Positions 1 to 8,132 of a stretch of DNA of 20,912 bases are shown piece by piece. A program made the position numbers and the translations under genes. Under the pieces are notes generated by a model. The model did no database searches, was not told the DNA's origin, and saw only the letters and a list, made by a program, of their open reading frames with translations. Source of the DNA: MAG-120531 sp041163765 (lineage in GTDB: Bacteria > Bacteroidota > Bacteroidia > Flavobacteriales > Flavobacteriaceae); assembly GCA_041163765.1 (NCBI GenBank), contig JBEAQS010000117.1, forward strand, positions 1 to 20,912. The letters are read 5' to 3'. Numbering within the stretch: the first letter of the stretch is position 1; every line of letters starts with the position of its first letter.

Positions 1-1068
1 ATGGACCGCAGCTTCGGCACTTCCTTTTTCCTTTCGGATATATTCATTCAAGGTGAGGTGTTGCATTATCAAGGAGGAAGTCCGGTGCTTTACGAACACT
101 TGTTTTGGTTCTTGGGTCACCCTGAAGTGTATATTGTTTTACTTCCTGCACTGGGGATTACCTCTGAGGTGATGTCGACTAATGCCCGTAAGCCGATCTT
201 TGGATACCGCGCCATGGTTACTTCCATAATTGCTATCGCATTTTTATCAACCATTGTTTGGGGTCACCACATGTTTGTGTCTGGAATGAATCCATTTTTG
301 GGATCGGTATTTACATTCACTACTTTATTGATTGCCATTCCTTCGGCCGTAAAAGCGTTTAACTACATCACGACGCTTTGGAAAGGTAATTTGCAAATGA
401 ATCCGGCTATGCTGTTTTCCATCGGATTGGTATCTACCTTTATTACGGGTGGATTGACCGGTATTGTTTTGGGTGATAGCACCTTGGATATCAATGTTCA
501 CGACACCTACTTTGTCGTAGCACACTTCCACTTGGTGATGGGTATATCAGCGCTTTATGGTTTATTTGCCGGGGTTTACCACTGGTTCCCTAAGATGTTT
601 GGTCGTATGATGAATAAGAACTTGGGTTATGTGCATTTCTGGGTAACCGCTGTGGCTTCCTATGGGGTGTTCTTTCCGATGCACTTTGTCGGTATGGCGG
701 GTGTTCCTAGGAGATACTACGAAAACACTGCTTTTCCTATGTTTGATGAATTGACCAACCTTCAAGTGTTGATCACGGTGTTTGCCATCATTGCTGCCTT
801 GGTGCAATTGGTATTTGTGTACAATTTTATTTCCAGTATCTATTTTGGTAAAAAAGCCACTCAAAATCCATGGAGTTCAAATACTTTGGAGTGGACTACT
901 CCTGTAGAACACATTCATGGAAACTGGCCAGGAGAAATTCCTGAAGTTCACCGTTGGGCTTATGATTACTCTAAGACTGGTAAATCTGGTGAATATATTA
1001 TTCCAGGTCAAGATTTTATCCCTCAAACGGAGCCGTTAGGCCCCGATGAAGAAGTGCTTCATCATTAA
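1..1068 (+). CDS. coxA: Cytochrome c oxidase subunit I, C-terminal part (5' end outside window)
   Basis: This is the catalytic subunit of a heme-copper terminal oxidase in the cytoplasmic membrane; it reduces O2 to water and pumps protons. The visible 355 residues carry the whole active-site half. GHPEVY (39-44) gives the CuB histidine H40 and the tyrosine Y44 that is cross-linked to it in this family. WGHH (87-90) gives the other two CuB ligands, H89 and H90. K118 in IPSAVK matches the K-channel lysine. HDTYFVVAHFH (167-177) supplies H175 (heme a3) and H177 (heme a). The ATG at base 1 is internal: MDRSFGTSFF is a conserved mid-protein segment and family members usually exceed 550 residues, so the gene begins upstream of the window. 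The stop is followed at once by a terminator, so this is the last gene of its operon. Other oxidase genes lie at the far end of the window. Confidence 0.97.
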   Translation: MDRSFGTSFFLSDIFIQGEVLHYQGGSPVLYEHLFWFLGHPEVYIVLLPALGITSEVMSTNARKPIFGYRAMVTSIIAIAFLSTIVWGHHMFVSGMNPFLGSVFTFTTLLIAIPSAVKAFNYITTLWKGNLQMNPAMLFSIGLVSTFITGGLTGIVLGDSTLDINVHDTYFVVAHFHLVMGISALYGLFAGVYHWFPKMFGRMMNKNLGYVHFWVTAVASYGVFFPMHFVGMAGVPRRYYENTAFPMFDELTNLQVLITVFAIIAALVQLVFVYNFISSIYFGKKATQNPWSSNTLEWTTPVEHIHGNWPGEIPEVHRWAYDYSKTGKSGEYIIPGQDFIPQTEPLGPDEEVLHH

Positions 1069-1071
1069 TTT

Positions 1072-1097
1072 AAAGCCCCGTAACCGGGGCTTTTTTT
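1072..1097 (+). terminator. Rho-independent terminator of coxA
   Basis: A perfect 9-bp stem (AAAGCCCCG at 1072-1080 pairing with CGGGGCTTT at 1085-1093) has a four-base TAAC loop and runs into a T tract. It starts three bases after the coxA stop codon and separates the oxidase operon from the next gene. Confidence 0.93.
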
Positions 1098-1119
1098 ATA
1101 CCCATAGATGAATTAACTT

Positions 1120-1126
1120 TATCTTG
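1120..1126 (+). promoter_or_regulatory. Weak candidate -7 promoter element for the DUF2807 gene
   Basis: TATCTTG at 1120-1126 resembles the Bacteroidota -7 consensus TAnnTTTG but is one T short. It lies 17 bases before the start codon and just after the coxA terminator, where a promoter is expected. I see no matching TTG-type -33 element, so this is an inference from position and partial match. Confidence 0.3.
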
Positions 1127-1143
1127 TACCAAATTTTACCACT

Positions 1144-1974
1144 ATGGCTGTCATTTACCGCCCCTTATTTATTTTGTTGCTGTTTACTGCTTGGTCTTTT
1201 GGCCAAAAAAAGCCAACCATTACCGGTAGTCGCAATGTTACCCAAACATCTATTCCTCTGGAGTCATTTGATCGAATCATCCTTTCCGATGAGGCCAATA
1301 TTCACCTAAAAATCGCTCCTGAGTCCAAGGTGGTATTTACTGCTGATGATAATCTGCCTCCAGTTTTTCATTTTGAAGTAGTTGACCGAGTTTTATCCAT
1401 CACTACGTATTACGAGGTGAAAGCGCGTAAACAGTTAGATATTGATGTATACACACCCGATATCAAATCTATCGAACTTCAAGCGGGTACCATTGATGCT
1501 TTTGTGACCCCGGAAGTTTCTGATCTATCTCTTGTACTTCAAGGAACAGCTGGTTTTATTGTCCATGGGGTAGGAGGAGCTTTACGTGCTACCTTAAGCG
1601 ATCGAAGTCGTTTGGAATCTAACACGAAGTGGTCTTCGTTGAATTTATCAGCCTCAAGTAGGTCTGTTGCACTCATACACGGAGATATCGCTCAAATTTC
1701 CTTAGAGCAAAATGACCGTACTCAAGTCAGGCTTTCCGGAGATACGGCTACTTTAAAAGGCCATTTAAAGGCTGAGTCAGAGTTTGATGGTTTGGAGCTT
1801 AACGCTGGTGTTATCGAGTGGATTCAACAGGATAATTCTTCTTCGACGCTTACCGCTACTCAAAAAGTTCAGCTATCTCTTTCTGGAGATGCCGTAACCA
1901 AGCTTTACGGTGTGCCTGAGGTTTCTTTGCCTGTGTTTTCTGATCGAGCTCAGTTAATTAAAAAAGAGTTTTAA
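1144..1974 (+). CDS. Exported GIN/DUF2807-domain protein of unknown function
   Basis: This 276-residue protein begins with a signal peptide: a short basic start, a hydrophobic stretch around residues 6-18 and likely cleavage near FG|QKK. The rest, from about residue 30, looks like the 'putative auto-transporter adhesin head GIN domain' family (DUF2807). It opens with a FDRIILSDEANIHL-type segment and continues as repeating short beta strands rich in S, T, V and L, with phrases such as LSLVLQGTAGFIV and LRATLSDRSRLE, as expected of a beta-helix-like solenoid. No catalytic residues or lipobox are visible. Family members are common in Bacteroidota and their role is not established. The gene is followed after 18 bases by ruvB, so the two are probably co-transcribed, although no functional link is evident. 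ATG 1144 was chosen because it gives a complete signal peptide. Confidence 0.75.
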   Translation: MAVIYRPLFILLLFTAWSFGQKKPTITGSRNVTQTSIPLESFDRIILSDEANIHLKIAPESKVVFTADDNLPPVFHFEVVDRVLSITTYYEVKARKQLDIDVYTPDIKSIELQAGTIDAFVTPEVSDLSLVLQGTAGFIVHGVGGALRATLSDRSRLESNTKWSSLNLSASSRSVALIHGDIAQISLEQNDRTQVRLSGDTATLKGHLKAESEFDGLELNAGVIEWIQQDNSSSTLTATQKVQLSLSGDAVTKLYGVPEVSLPVFSDRAQLIKKEF

Positions 1975-1992
1975 TCGCCTTATCAAGCCCTG

Positions 1993-3015
1993 ATGAATGA
2001 ATACTTGAACCCAAGTGGGGATCACCTGTCCAAAGAAGAAGTAGATATTGAGAAGGCCCTTAGGCCTTTGCGTTTTGATGACTTTACCGGACAGGAAAAG
2101 GTGTTGGAAAACCTGCAGGTATTCGTTCAAGCCGCCAATCTAAGAGAAGAAGCGTTAGATCATACCTTGTTGCACGGACCTCCAGGTCTGGGTAAAACTA
2201 CCCTAGCCCATATTTTGGCCCACGAACTAGGTGTCGGGATTAAGATTACTTCTGGTCCAGTTTTAGATAAACCTGGCGATCTTGCTGGTTTGTTGACTAA
2301 CCTGGAACCCAGAGATGTCTTGTTTATCGATGAAATCCACCGATTGTCCCCAGTGATTGAAGAGTATCTATACTCAGCTATGGAGGACTTTAAGATCGAT
2401 ATCATGATTGAAAGCGGCCCTAATGCTCGATCGGTTCAAATCAACTTAAATCCATTTACCCTAATCGGAGCGACTACTCGTTCAGGATTACTTACGGCTC
2501 CCATGCGGGCTCGTTTCGGGATACAGTCTAGATTGGAGTATTATTCCACGGAACTTTTATCCACCATAGCCGTCCGTAGTGCCGCTATCTTAAAAACAGA
2601 GATTGATTTGTCAGCAGCGATTGAAATAGCTGGTCGCAGTAGGGGTACGCCCAGGATTTGTAATGCCCTATTGCGCAGAGTACGCGATTTTGCTCAAATC
2701 AAAGGAAATGGCCGTATTGATCAATCGATTGCTCAATACGGACTCAAGGCACTCAATGTGGATCAGTTTGGCTTGGATGAGATGGATAATAAGATCTTGA
2801 CTACGCTGATTGATAAATTTAAAGGCGGTCCTGTGGGGATCAATACATTGGCCACCGCTGTATCTGAAAATGCAGAGACCATCGAAGAGGTCTATGAACC
2901 TTTTTTAATACAACAAGGTTTTTTGATGCGCACTCCGAGGGGGCGAGAGGCGACAGCCCTGGCTTATCAGCATTTAGGTAGAATGGATCCTGGCAAGCAA
3001 ACCGGATTGTTTTGA
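1993..3015 (+). CDS. ruvB: Holliday junction branch migration ATPase RuvB
   Basis: RuvB is the hexameric AAA+ motor that, with RuvA, drives branch migration of Holliday junctions in recombinational repair. The 340-residue length is normal. Visible motifs are Walker A GPPGLGKT (62-69), Walker B LFIDEIH (110-116), sensor I GATTR (159-163), the arginine-finger segment MRARFG (171-176), sensor II SRGTPRI (216-222) and a C-terminal winged helix (about 275-325, containing GGPVGINTLA and TPRGREAT). The ATG start is 18 bases after the DUF2807 stop, and the stop TGA overlaps the TTG start of queG, so this is the middle gene of an operon. Its partner ruvA is not adjacent; it lies about 5 kb downstream after maeB. 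Confidence 0.97.
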   Translation: MNEYLNPSGDHLSKEEVDIEKALRPLRFDDFTGQEKVLENLQVFVQAANLREEALDHTLLHGPPGLGKTTLAHILAHELGVGIKITSGPVLDKPGDLAGLLTNLEPRDVLFIDEIHRLSPVIEEYLYSAMEDFKIDIMIESGPNARSVQINLNPFTLIGATTRSGLLTAPMRARFGIQSRLEYYSTELLSTIAVRSAAILKTEIDLSAAIEIAGRSRGTPRICNALLRRVRDFAQIKGNGRIDQSIAQYGLKALNVDQFGLDEMDNKILTTLIDKFKGGPVGINTLATAVSENAETIEEVYEPFLIQQGFLMRTPRGREATALAYQHLGRMDPGKQTGLF

Positions 3016-3950
3016 CTCCAGAAGCGATTTCTAAAAATACACGGTTGATTAAAGCAGAGGCGGAACGTCTTGGATTTATGCATTGTGGAGTCGCCCGAGC
3101 TGAATTTTTATCCGATGAAGCACCTCGATTAGAGCGTTGGTTAAACCATGGGTATCACGGCTCCATGTCCTATATGGAGCGTAATTTTGACAAGCGACTA
3201 GACCCAAGACTACTCGTTGAGGGGACGGTTAGTGTATTGAGCTTATCCTATAATTATTATTCCCAGACCCAAACACCCTCAGACAGCTTTAAAATCGCCA
3301 AGTATGCCTATGGTACCGACTATCACTTGGTGATCAAGGATAAACTTAGGGAGTTGCTTCAATTCATACAAGAACACATTGGAGCCGTTTCGGGTCGAGC
3401 GTTCGTGGATTCTGCTCCAGTGTTGGAAAAGGCTTGGGCATCTCGGGCTGGACTGGGCTGGATAGGGAAAAACGGGAATTTGTTATCCAAGAAAAAAGGA
3501 TCTTATTTCTTTCTGGCAGAGTTGCTGATCGACCTACCCTTGGAGGTGGATTCCCCATCAGGAGACTTTCAACACTGTGGCACTTGTCGCGCGTGTATTG
3601 ATGCCTATCCTACTCAGGCAATTGTCGCACCAGCAGTGGTTGATGCCCAAAGGTGTATTGCGCATGCGACTATAGAACTCAAAGATAAAATTCCTGATAC
3701 GCTAAAAGGCCAGATGGACAACTGGATTTTTGGGTGTGATGTATGCCAAGAAGTGTGTCCGTGGAATCGTTTTTCTTTGCAGCACAACGATCAACGATTA
3801 GCTCCAAGGCCTTACGTTTCCTACAGTTCGGATCAGTGGAAAGATTTGACCCATGAAGTTTTCCGCGAATTATTTAAGGACACCCCTTTTGAACGAGCCA
3901 ACTATGAGGGATTAATGAGAAATATTGATTTTGTGCAGCATAATGACTAA
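3012..3950 (+). CDS. queG: Epoxyqueuosine reductase QueG (one cluster cysteine replaced by Tyr)
   Basis: QueG is the cytoplasmic, cobalamin-dependent iron-sulfur enzyme that reduces epoxyqueuosine to queuosine at the tRNA wobble position. Its 312 residues align by eye with the family from end to end: RLIKAEAERLGF near the start, FVDSAPVLEKAWA (131-143) with the likely proton donor D133, GLGWIGKNG (147-155), and a ferredoxin-like region. That region has C189, C192 and C195 in CGTCRAC, then C215, C242, C245 and C249 in GCDVCQEVCPW. Where the family has the fourth cysteine of the first motif (CxxCxxCxxxCP), this protein has Y199 (codon TAT at 3606-3608), so one ligand expected for the second 4Fe-4S cluster is absent. 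The start is TTG at 3012, overlapping the ruvB stop as TTGA; the next in-frame ATG (codon 23) would remove conserved N-terminal sequence. Identification is firm; full activity is less certain. Confidence 0.93.
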   Translation: MTPEAISKNTRLIKAEAERLGFMHCGVARAEFLSDEAPRLERWLNHGYHGSMSYMERNFDKRLDPRLLVEGTVSVLSLSYNYYSQTQTPSDSFKIAKYAYGTDYHLVIKDKLRELLQFIQEHIGAVSGRAFVDSAPVLEKAWASRAGLGWIGKNGNLLSKKKGSYFFLAELLIDLPLEVDSPSGDFQHCGTCRACIDAYPTQAIVAPAVVDAQRCIAHATIELKDKIPDTLKGQMDNWIFGCDVCQEVCPWNRFSLQHNDQRLAPRPYVSYSSDQWKDLTHEVFRELFKDTPFERANYEGLMRNIDFVQHND

Positions 3951-3954
3951 AAGA

Positions 3955-3990
3955 AATATATTTTTTGCAGTAGAGAAAAATCAATATATT
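3955..3990 (+). repeat. Imperfect AT-rich inverted repeat after queG
   Basis: Two copies of the self-complementary octamer AATATATT (3955-3962 and 3983-3990) can form an imperfect hairpin: the A/T run of the left arm pairs with AAAAAT...ATATATT on the right, with a two-base bulge. It lies just after the queG stop in the 96-base gap before the symporter gene. It could be a weak transcription end or an mRNA-stabilising structure, but A+T-rich DNA makes such pairings easily by chance. Confidence 0.3.
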
Positions 3991-4046
3991 AAATCCCAGA
4001 ACTAAACCAATTATAACCAACCAATTTTCTATCTATTTAATTGATT

Positions 4047-5765
4047 ATGAATTCATTAAGCAACATTGATATTATTGTGATTTTGGTTTATCTCGTGGGT
4101 ATTGTACTTTACGGGATTTCCAAGTCAAAAAGAAGTTCTTCCGAGGACTATTTTTTGGGAGGTAGAACCATGACCTGGCCTATTGTAGGGATCGCCTTGT
4201 TCTCGGCCAATATCTCCAGTTCAACCCTAGTGGGATTGGCCTCAGATGCCTTCCAGACCAATGTGAGTGTGTACAACTACGAGTGGTATGCGGTTGTGGT
4301 GCTGATTTTCTTTGCTATTTTCTTTCTGCCTTTTTATTTGAGATCAGGGGTCTATACCATGCCTGAATTCCTTGAGCGTAGATACGACCGAAAGTCTCGT
4401 TATTATTTTTCTTTTATCACCATAGTGGGGAATGTACTCGTGGATACGGCAGCTGCTTTGTACGTGGGAAGTATTGTGCTCAAACTGCTTTTTCCCGAAG
4501 TGAGTTCTACGGTGATAATCATTTCACTTGCTATTGCTGCAGCAGCGTACACGATCCCTGGCGGGTTGAATTCTGTTATTCAGACGGAAGTGATCCAAGC
4601 TATCCTACTATTGATCGGTTCTGTTTTTATCACCTATTTTGCTTTTGATGCCCTTGGTGGAGGCTGGGACACGATGATGTCTAGACTGGATGATATGTTG
4701 GCTGCTGGTCAAGTTAATTTTGGAGAAAAAGCAGCAAGGGGCTACTATGTTCCTGAGTCTGCGGAGGCTGTATTTAGTTTGGTGCGACCTGTCAACGATG
4801 AGTTCATGCCTTGGTGGGGTTTACTCACAGGCGTCCCCTTGTTGGGCTTTTACTTTTGGGCCAACAACCAATTCATGGTACAGCGTGTACTCGGTGCTAA
4901 AAACTTAAACCACGGTAGGTGGGGCGCATTATTTGCTGGGTTTTTAAAACTCCCTGTAATTTTTGTTATGGTGGTTCCCGGTGTTTTGGCGATTTTGTTG
5001 TTTAACGATTTAGATATCTCCACGTTAAATTATCCTTTGTCTGATGGCTCTATGTGTAGCAATTTGAAAGACTGTCCGAATTTAACGTACCCAGTTTTGT
5101 TGTTCCAATTGCTTCCTACCGGATTTTTAGGTTTGGTTGTTGCCGGTTTATTGGCCGCGATGATGTCCTCTGTTTCTGCTACATTTAATTCGGCATCCAC
5201 CTTGATTACCATGGATTTCATCCAGTTATTAAGACCTAAAATGACCTCAAAACAGTTGGTGCGTGCCGGACAGATAGCCACCTTGATTTTGGTGGTCCTT
5301 TCTTCAGCTTGGGTTCCATTTATTGAACGCGTCAGTGATTCGCTATGGAGTTATTTGCAGTTGGTGATCGCCTTTACTTCTCCACCGATTGTTTCGGCGT
5401 TTGTTCTTGGCCTTTTTTGGAAGCGCGCTAATGCCCATGGTGCTTTTGCCAGTTTGATGGTTGGAGCTGCATTGGCAATTTTTATGATTTTATCGCTGAG
5501 CTTTGATTTAGTTCCTTACCTCAATGATTTTCACTTTCTAGCCAAAGCCAATCTACTGTTTGTTGTCAGTGTATTGGTACATGTCGTGGTGAGTAGTTCT
5601 ACTCCAGCACCTGCGCCAGACAAAGTGGATCAATACACCTATAAAAAGGAAATGATCGCTCAAGATACCGAGGAGTTCAAAGGTCTGCCTTGGTACCAGC
5701 ATTTTAGAATTTTATCACTGATTTTACTGTTGATCACGGCGATAATCGTCGGATACTTTTGGTGA
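4047..5765 (+). CDS. Sodium:solute symporter, SGLT-like (SSS/SLC5 family)
   Basis: This 572-residue membrane protein is predicted to use the Na+ gradient to import a small solute, most likely a sugar or polyol, across the inner membrane. It has the many hydrophobic helices of the LeuT-fold SSS family. Landmarks are the first helix (about 6-24), the segment ALFSANISSSTLVGLA, a MPEFLERRYDRKSR loop, the SGLT-type sequence FWANNQFMVQRVLGAKN (nt about 4855-4905) and MSSVSATFNSASTLITMD (nt about 5162-5215), whose serines match the Na2 sodium site in vSGLT. An extracellular loop holds a Cys pair (CSNLKDC). A TTG two codons upstream (4041) is open, but the ATG at 4047 is preferred. The gene sits alone between the queG gap and a strong terminator, so it is probably monocistronic. 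The substrate cannot be told from sequence alone. Confidence 0.9.
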   Translation: MNSLSNIDIIVILVYLVGIVLYGISKSKRSSSEDYFLGGRTMTWPIVGIALFSANISSSTLVGLASDAFQTNVSVYNYEWYAVVVLIFFAIFFLPFYLRSGVYTMPEFLERRYDRKSRYYFSFITIVGNVLVDTAAALYVGSIVLKLLFPEVSSTVIIISLAIAAAAYTIPGGLNSVIQTEVIQAILLLIGSVFITYFAFDALGGGWDTMMSRLDDMLAAGQVNFGEKAARGYYVPESAEAVFSLVRPVNDEFMPWWGLLTGVPLLGFYFWANNQFMVQRVLGAKNLNHGRWGALFAGFLKLPVIFVMVVPGVLAILLFNDLDISTLNYPLSDGSMCSNLKDCPNLTYPVLLFQLLPTGFLGLVVAGLLAAMMSSVSATFNSASTLITMDFIQLLRPKMTSKQLVRAGQIATLILVVLSSAWVPFIERVSDSLWSYLQLVIAFTSPPIVSAFVLGLFWKRANAHGAFASLMVGAALAIFMILSLSFDLVPYLNDFHFLAKANLLFVVSVLVHVVVSSSTPAPAPDKVDQYTYKKEMIAQDTEEFKGLPWYQHFRILSLILLLITAIIVGYFW

Positions 5766-5775
5766 TAAGTTCACT

Positions 5776-5806
5776 AAAACGGGTGCCCAAGGGCACCCGT
5801 TTTTTA
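5776..5806 (+). terminator. Rho-independent terminator after the symporter gene
   Basis: AAAACGGGTGCCC (5776-5788) pairs perfectly with GGGCACCCGTTTT (5791-5803) and is followed by more T. Only AA lies between the arms, so the innermost pair probably opens to form the loop. It ends the symporter transcript and insulates the malic enzyme promoter just downstream. Confidence 0.93.
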
Positions 5807-5818
5807 TTTCAATAAACT

Positions 5819-5826
5819 TATCTTTG
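5819..5826 (+). promoter_or_regulatory. Bacteroidota -7 promoter element for maeB-ruvA-sprA
   Basis: TATCTTTG at 5819-5826 matches the Bacteroidota sigma-ABfr -7 consensus TAnnTTTG exactly. It stands 17 bases before the maeB ATG, directly after a terminator. No good TTG -33 element is visible at the usual spacing. Confidence 0.6.
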
Positions 5827-5843
5827 GGCTAGATTTAAACGAT

Positions 5844-8132
5844 ATGGCACATTCAAAGTTAAGGCGTGAAGCATTGGTGTATCACGCCAAGCCGCAACCG
5901 GGCAAAATTAAAATTGTACCCACTAAGCCGTATGCCACTCAACGCGATTTGGCTTTGGCTTATTCCCCAGGTGTGGCCGAACCCTGTTTGGAGATTGAAA
6001 AGGATCCAAATAATGCGTATAAGTATACAGCCAAAGGAAATTTAGTAGCTGTCATATCCAACGGTACGGCTGTATTGGGTCTTGGCGACATAGGCCCATT
6101 GGCGTCTAAACCGGTCATGGAAGGAAAAGCATTGCTTTTCAAAATATTTGCCGATATCGATAGTATTGATATTGAGGTTGATGCCAAGGATGTTGACGCT
6201 TTTGTAGATACGGTGAAGCGCATTGCACCAAGTTTTGGGGGAATTAATCTCGAGGACATCAAAGCTCCTGAGGCCTTTGAAATTGAACGTCGTTTAAAGG
6301 AGGAATTAGATATTCCAGTCATGCATGACGATCAGCACGGAACAGCTATTATTTCTGCCGCAGCCTTATTAAACGCTTTAGAAGTGGCGCAAAAGTCTAT
6401 TGATCAAGTGACTATAGTGATCAATGGGGCGGGTGCTGCAGCAGTTTCGTGTACCAAATTATACAAGGCACTTGGCGCTAAAGACAGCCAGATGATTATG
6501 TTGGATTCCAAGGGTGTAATACGCAAAGACCGACCCGATCTTACTGTTGAAAAGGCAGAATTTGCCACAGATCGCGACTTGAATACCCTAGAGGAAGCTA
6601 TGGTTGGTGCCGATGTATTTATCGGTCTTTCCATTGCAGACGTGGTCACCCCAGAAATGTTGTTGTCCATGGCTGAAACGCCGATTGTTTTTGCTTTGGC
6701 CAATCCCAATCCAGAAATTGACTACCACCTAGCTTGTGCGACTAGACCTGATATAATCATGGCTACTGGACGTTCTGACTTTCCTAACCAAGTAAATAAT
6801 GTACTTGGTTTTCCCTATATTTTTAGAGGTGCTCTGGATGTGCGGGCCACTAAAATTAATGAAGCGATGAAAGTTGCTGCAGTTCGCGCTTTGGCAGAAC
6901 TGACTAAAGAAGTGGTACCTGAGCAAGTAAATATCACCTACGGGGAAACTCGATTGGCCTTTGGTAAGGATTACATCATTCCTAAACCCTTTGATCCCAG
7001 ATTGATCGGCACGATTCCAGTAGCTGTTGCTAAAGCGGCTGTTGAAAGCGGTGTGGCTGTAAACCCACTGGAAGATTGGGATAAATACAAAGAAGATTTG
7101 TTGTCCCGCTCGGGAAATGACAATAAGCTTATTCGCCAAATGCACAATAGAGCAAAACTCGATTTAAAGAAAATTGTTTTTGCCGAAGCGGATCATTTAG
7201 ACGTCCTAAAGGCGGCGCAATTTGTGTATGAAGAAGGCATAGCTATTCCTATTCTATTGGGTCATGCGGATGTGATCAAAGCCCTGATGGAGGAGCTTGA
7301 GTTTGAAGCTGATTTGTGTATCGTTGACCCTAAAGATGATGCCGCCAAAGCCAAACGCATCGTGTACGGTCAGGCCTACTGGGAATCCAGAAGACGTACT
7401 GGAATCACTCAATACATAGCGGAAAACAAAATGAAGGAACGCAATCACTACGGTGCTATGATGGTGCTTGAGGGTGATGCAGACGGGATGATTTCTGGGT
7501 ATTCCAGACCCTATGCCATGGTGGCTAAACCAATTTTAGAGCTTATCGGACGCGCCCCAGGTGTAGGTCGGGTAGCCTCGACAAATATCATGATTACTGA
7601 TCGTGGACCCTTGTTTTTGGCAGACACCACGATGAATATAGACCCAACTGCAGAGCAATTGGCCGAAATTGCGTTGATGACGGCTCAAGTGGTGCGAACT
7701 TTTGGCTTTGAACCGGTAATCGCCATGTTGTCTTACGCCAATTTTGGCACCTCGGAACATCCACATGCCACTAAGGTGAAACAAGCGGTTAAATTATTGC
7801 ACACCCAACATCCTGATTTATTGGTTGATGGCGAATTGCAGCTCGATTTCGCATTAAATAAAGAGCTACACCAACGAATATTTCCGTTCTCCAAGATTGC
7901 TGGTAAAAAAGTAAATACACTTGTTTTTCCTAATCTGGAGTCGGCCAATATCACGTATAAATTGCTAAAAGAGGTGAATCAGGCAGACTCCATTGGTCCA
8001 TTTTTGATGGGGTTGAAACACCCGATCCACTTGATTCAACTCGGTGCCAGTGTTCAAGAAATGGTCAATATGGCGGCGCTTACGGCCATTGATGCTCAAG
8101 AGCGATCACCCAATAAAAAATTGAATTCATGA
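5844..8132 (+). CDS. maeB: NADP-dependent malic enzyme, MaeB type with C-terminal phosphotransacetylase-like domain
   Basis: This cytoplasmic enzyme decarboxylates malate to pyruvate, normally producing NADPH. The 762-residue length fits the large MaeB class. The N-terminal malic domain (about 1-425) shows the catalytic tyrosine segment YSPGVAEPCLE (40-50), the lysine region MEGKALLFK (92-100, K95), the metal-site region NLEDIKAPE (135-143), DDQHGTA (162-168) and the nucleotide-binding loop NGAGAAA (194-200). From about residue 430 the protein becomes a phosphotransacetylase-like domain (KIVFAEADHLDVLKAA and, further on, MVLEGDADGMISGYSRPY). In characterised MaeB proteins this domain is regulatory, responding to acetyl-CoA, and not catalytic. 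The stop TGA overlaps the ruvA start as ATGA, so translation of the two is probably coupled. A consensus promoter lies just upstream. Confidence 0.95.
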   Translation: MAHSKLRREALVYHAKPQPGKIKIVPTKPYATQRDLALAYSPGVAEPCLEIEKDPNNAYKYTAKGNLVAVISNGTAVLGLGDIGPLASKPVMEGKALLFKIFADIDSIDIEVDAKDVDAFVDTVKRIAPSFGGINLEDIKAPEAFEIERRLKEELDIPVMHDDQHGTAIISAAALLNALEVAQKSIDQVTIVINGAGAAAVSCTKLYKALGAKDSQMIMLDSKGVIRKDRPDLTVEKAEFATDRDLNTLEEAMVGADVFIGLSIADVVTPEMLLSMAETPIVFALANPNPEIDYHLACATRPDIIMATGRSDFPNQVNNVLGFPYIFRGALDVRATKINEAMKVAAVRALAELTKEVVPEQVNITYGETRLAFGKDYIIPKPFDPRLIGTIPVAVAKAAVESGVAVNPLEDWDKYKEDLLSRSGNDNKLIRQMHNRAKLDLKKIVFAEADHLDVLKAAQFVYEEGIAIPILLGHADVIKALMEELEFEADLCIVDPKDDAAKAKRIVYGQAYWESRRRTGITQYIAENKMKERNHYGAMMVLEGDADGMISGYSRPYAMVAKPILELIGRAPGVGRVASTNIMITDRGPLFLADTTMNIDPTAEQLAEIALMTAQVVRTFGFEPVIAMLSYANFGTSEHPHATKVKQAVKLLHTQHPDLLVDGELQLDFALNKELHQRIFPFSKIAGKKVNTLVFPNLESANITYKLLKEVNQADSIGPFLMGLKHPIHLIQLGASVQEMVNMAALTAIDAQERSPNKKLNS

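Noticed and set aside
1..3. ATG at the first base as the true start of coxA
   Set aside because: It encodes the internal MDRSFGTSFF segment of subunit I; the protein would lack its N-terminal helices and the family is much longer.
562..864. Open frame on the minus strand within coxA
   Set aside because: It lies wholly opposite conserved coxA codons, has no recognisable domain and has low-complexity composition typical of an antisense shadow.
3959..3967. TATTTTTTG as a -7 promoter element before the symporter gene
   Set aside because: It has one T too many for TAnnTTTG, lies about 80 bases from the start codon, and lies within the AT-rich inverted repeat.
5960..6322. Open frame on the minus strand within maeB
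   Set aside because: Opposite the catalytic core of maeB; serine-rich product with no family resemblance and no promoter.
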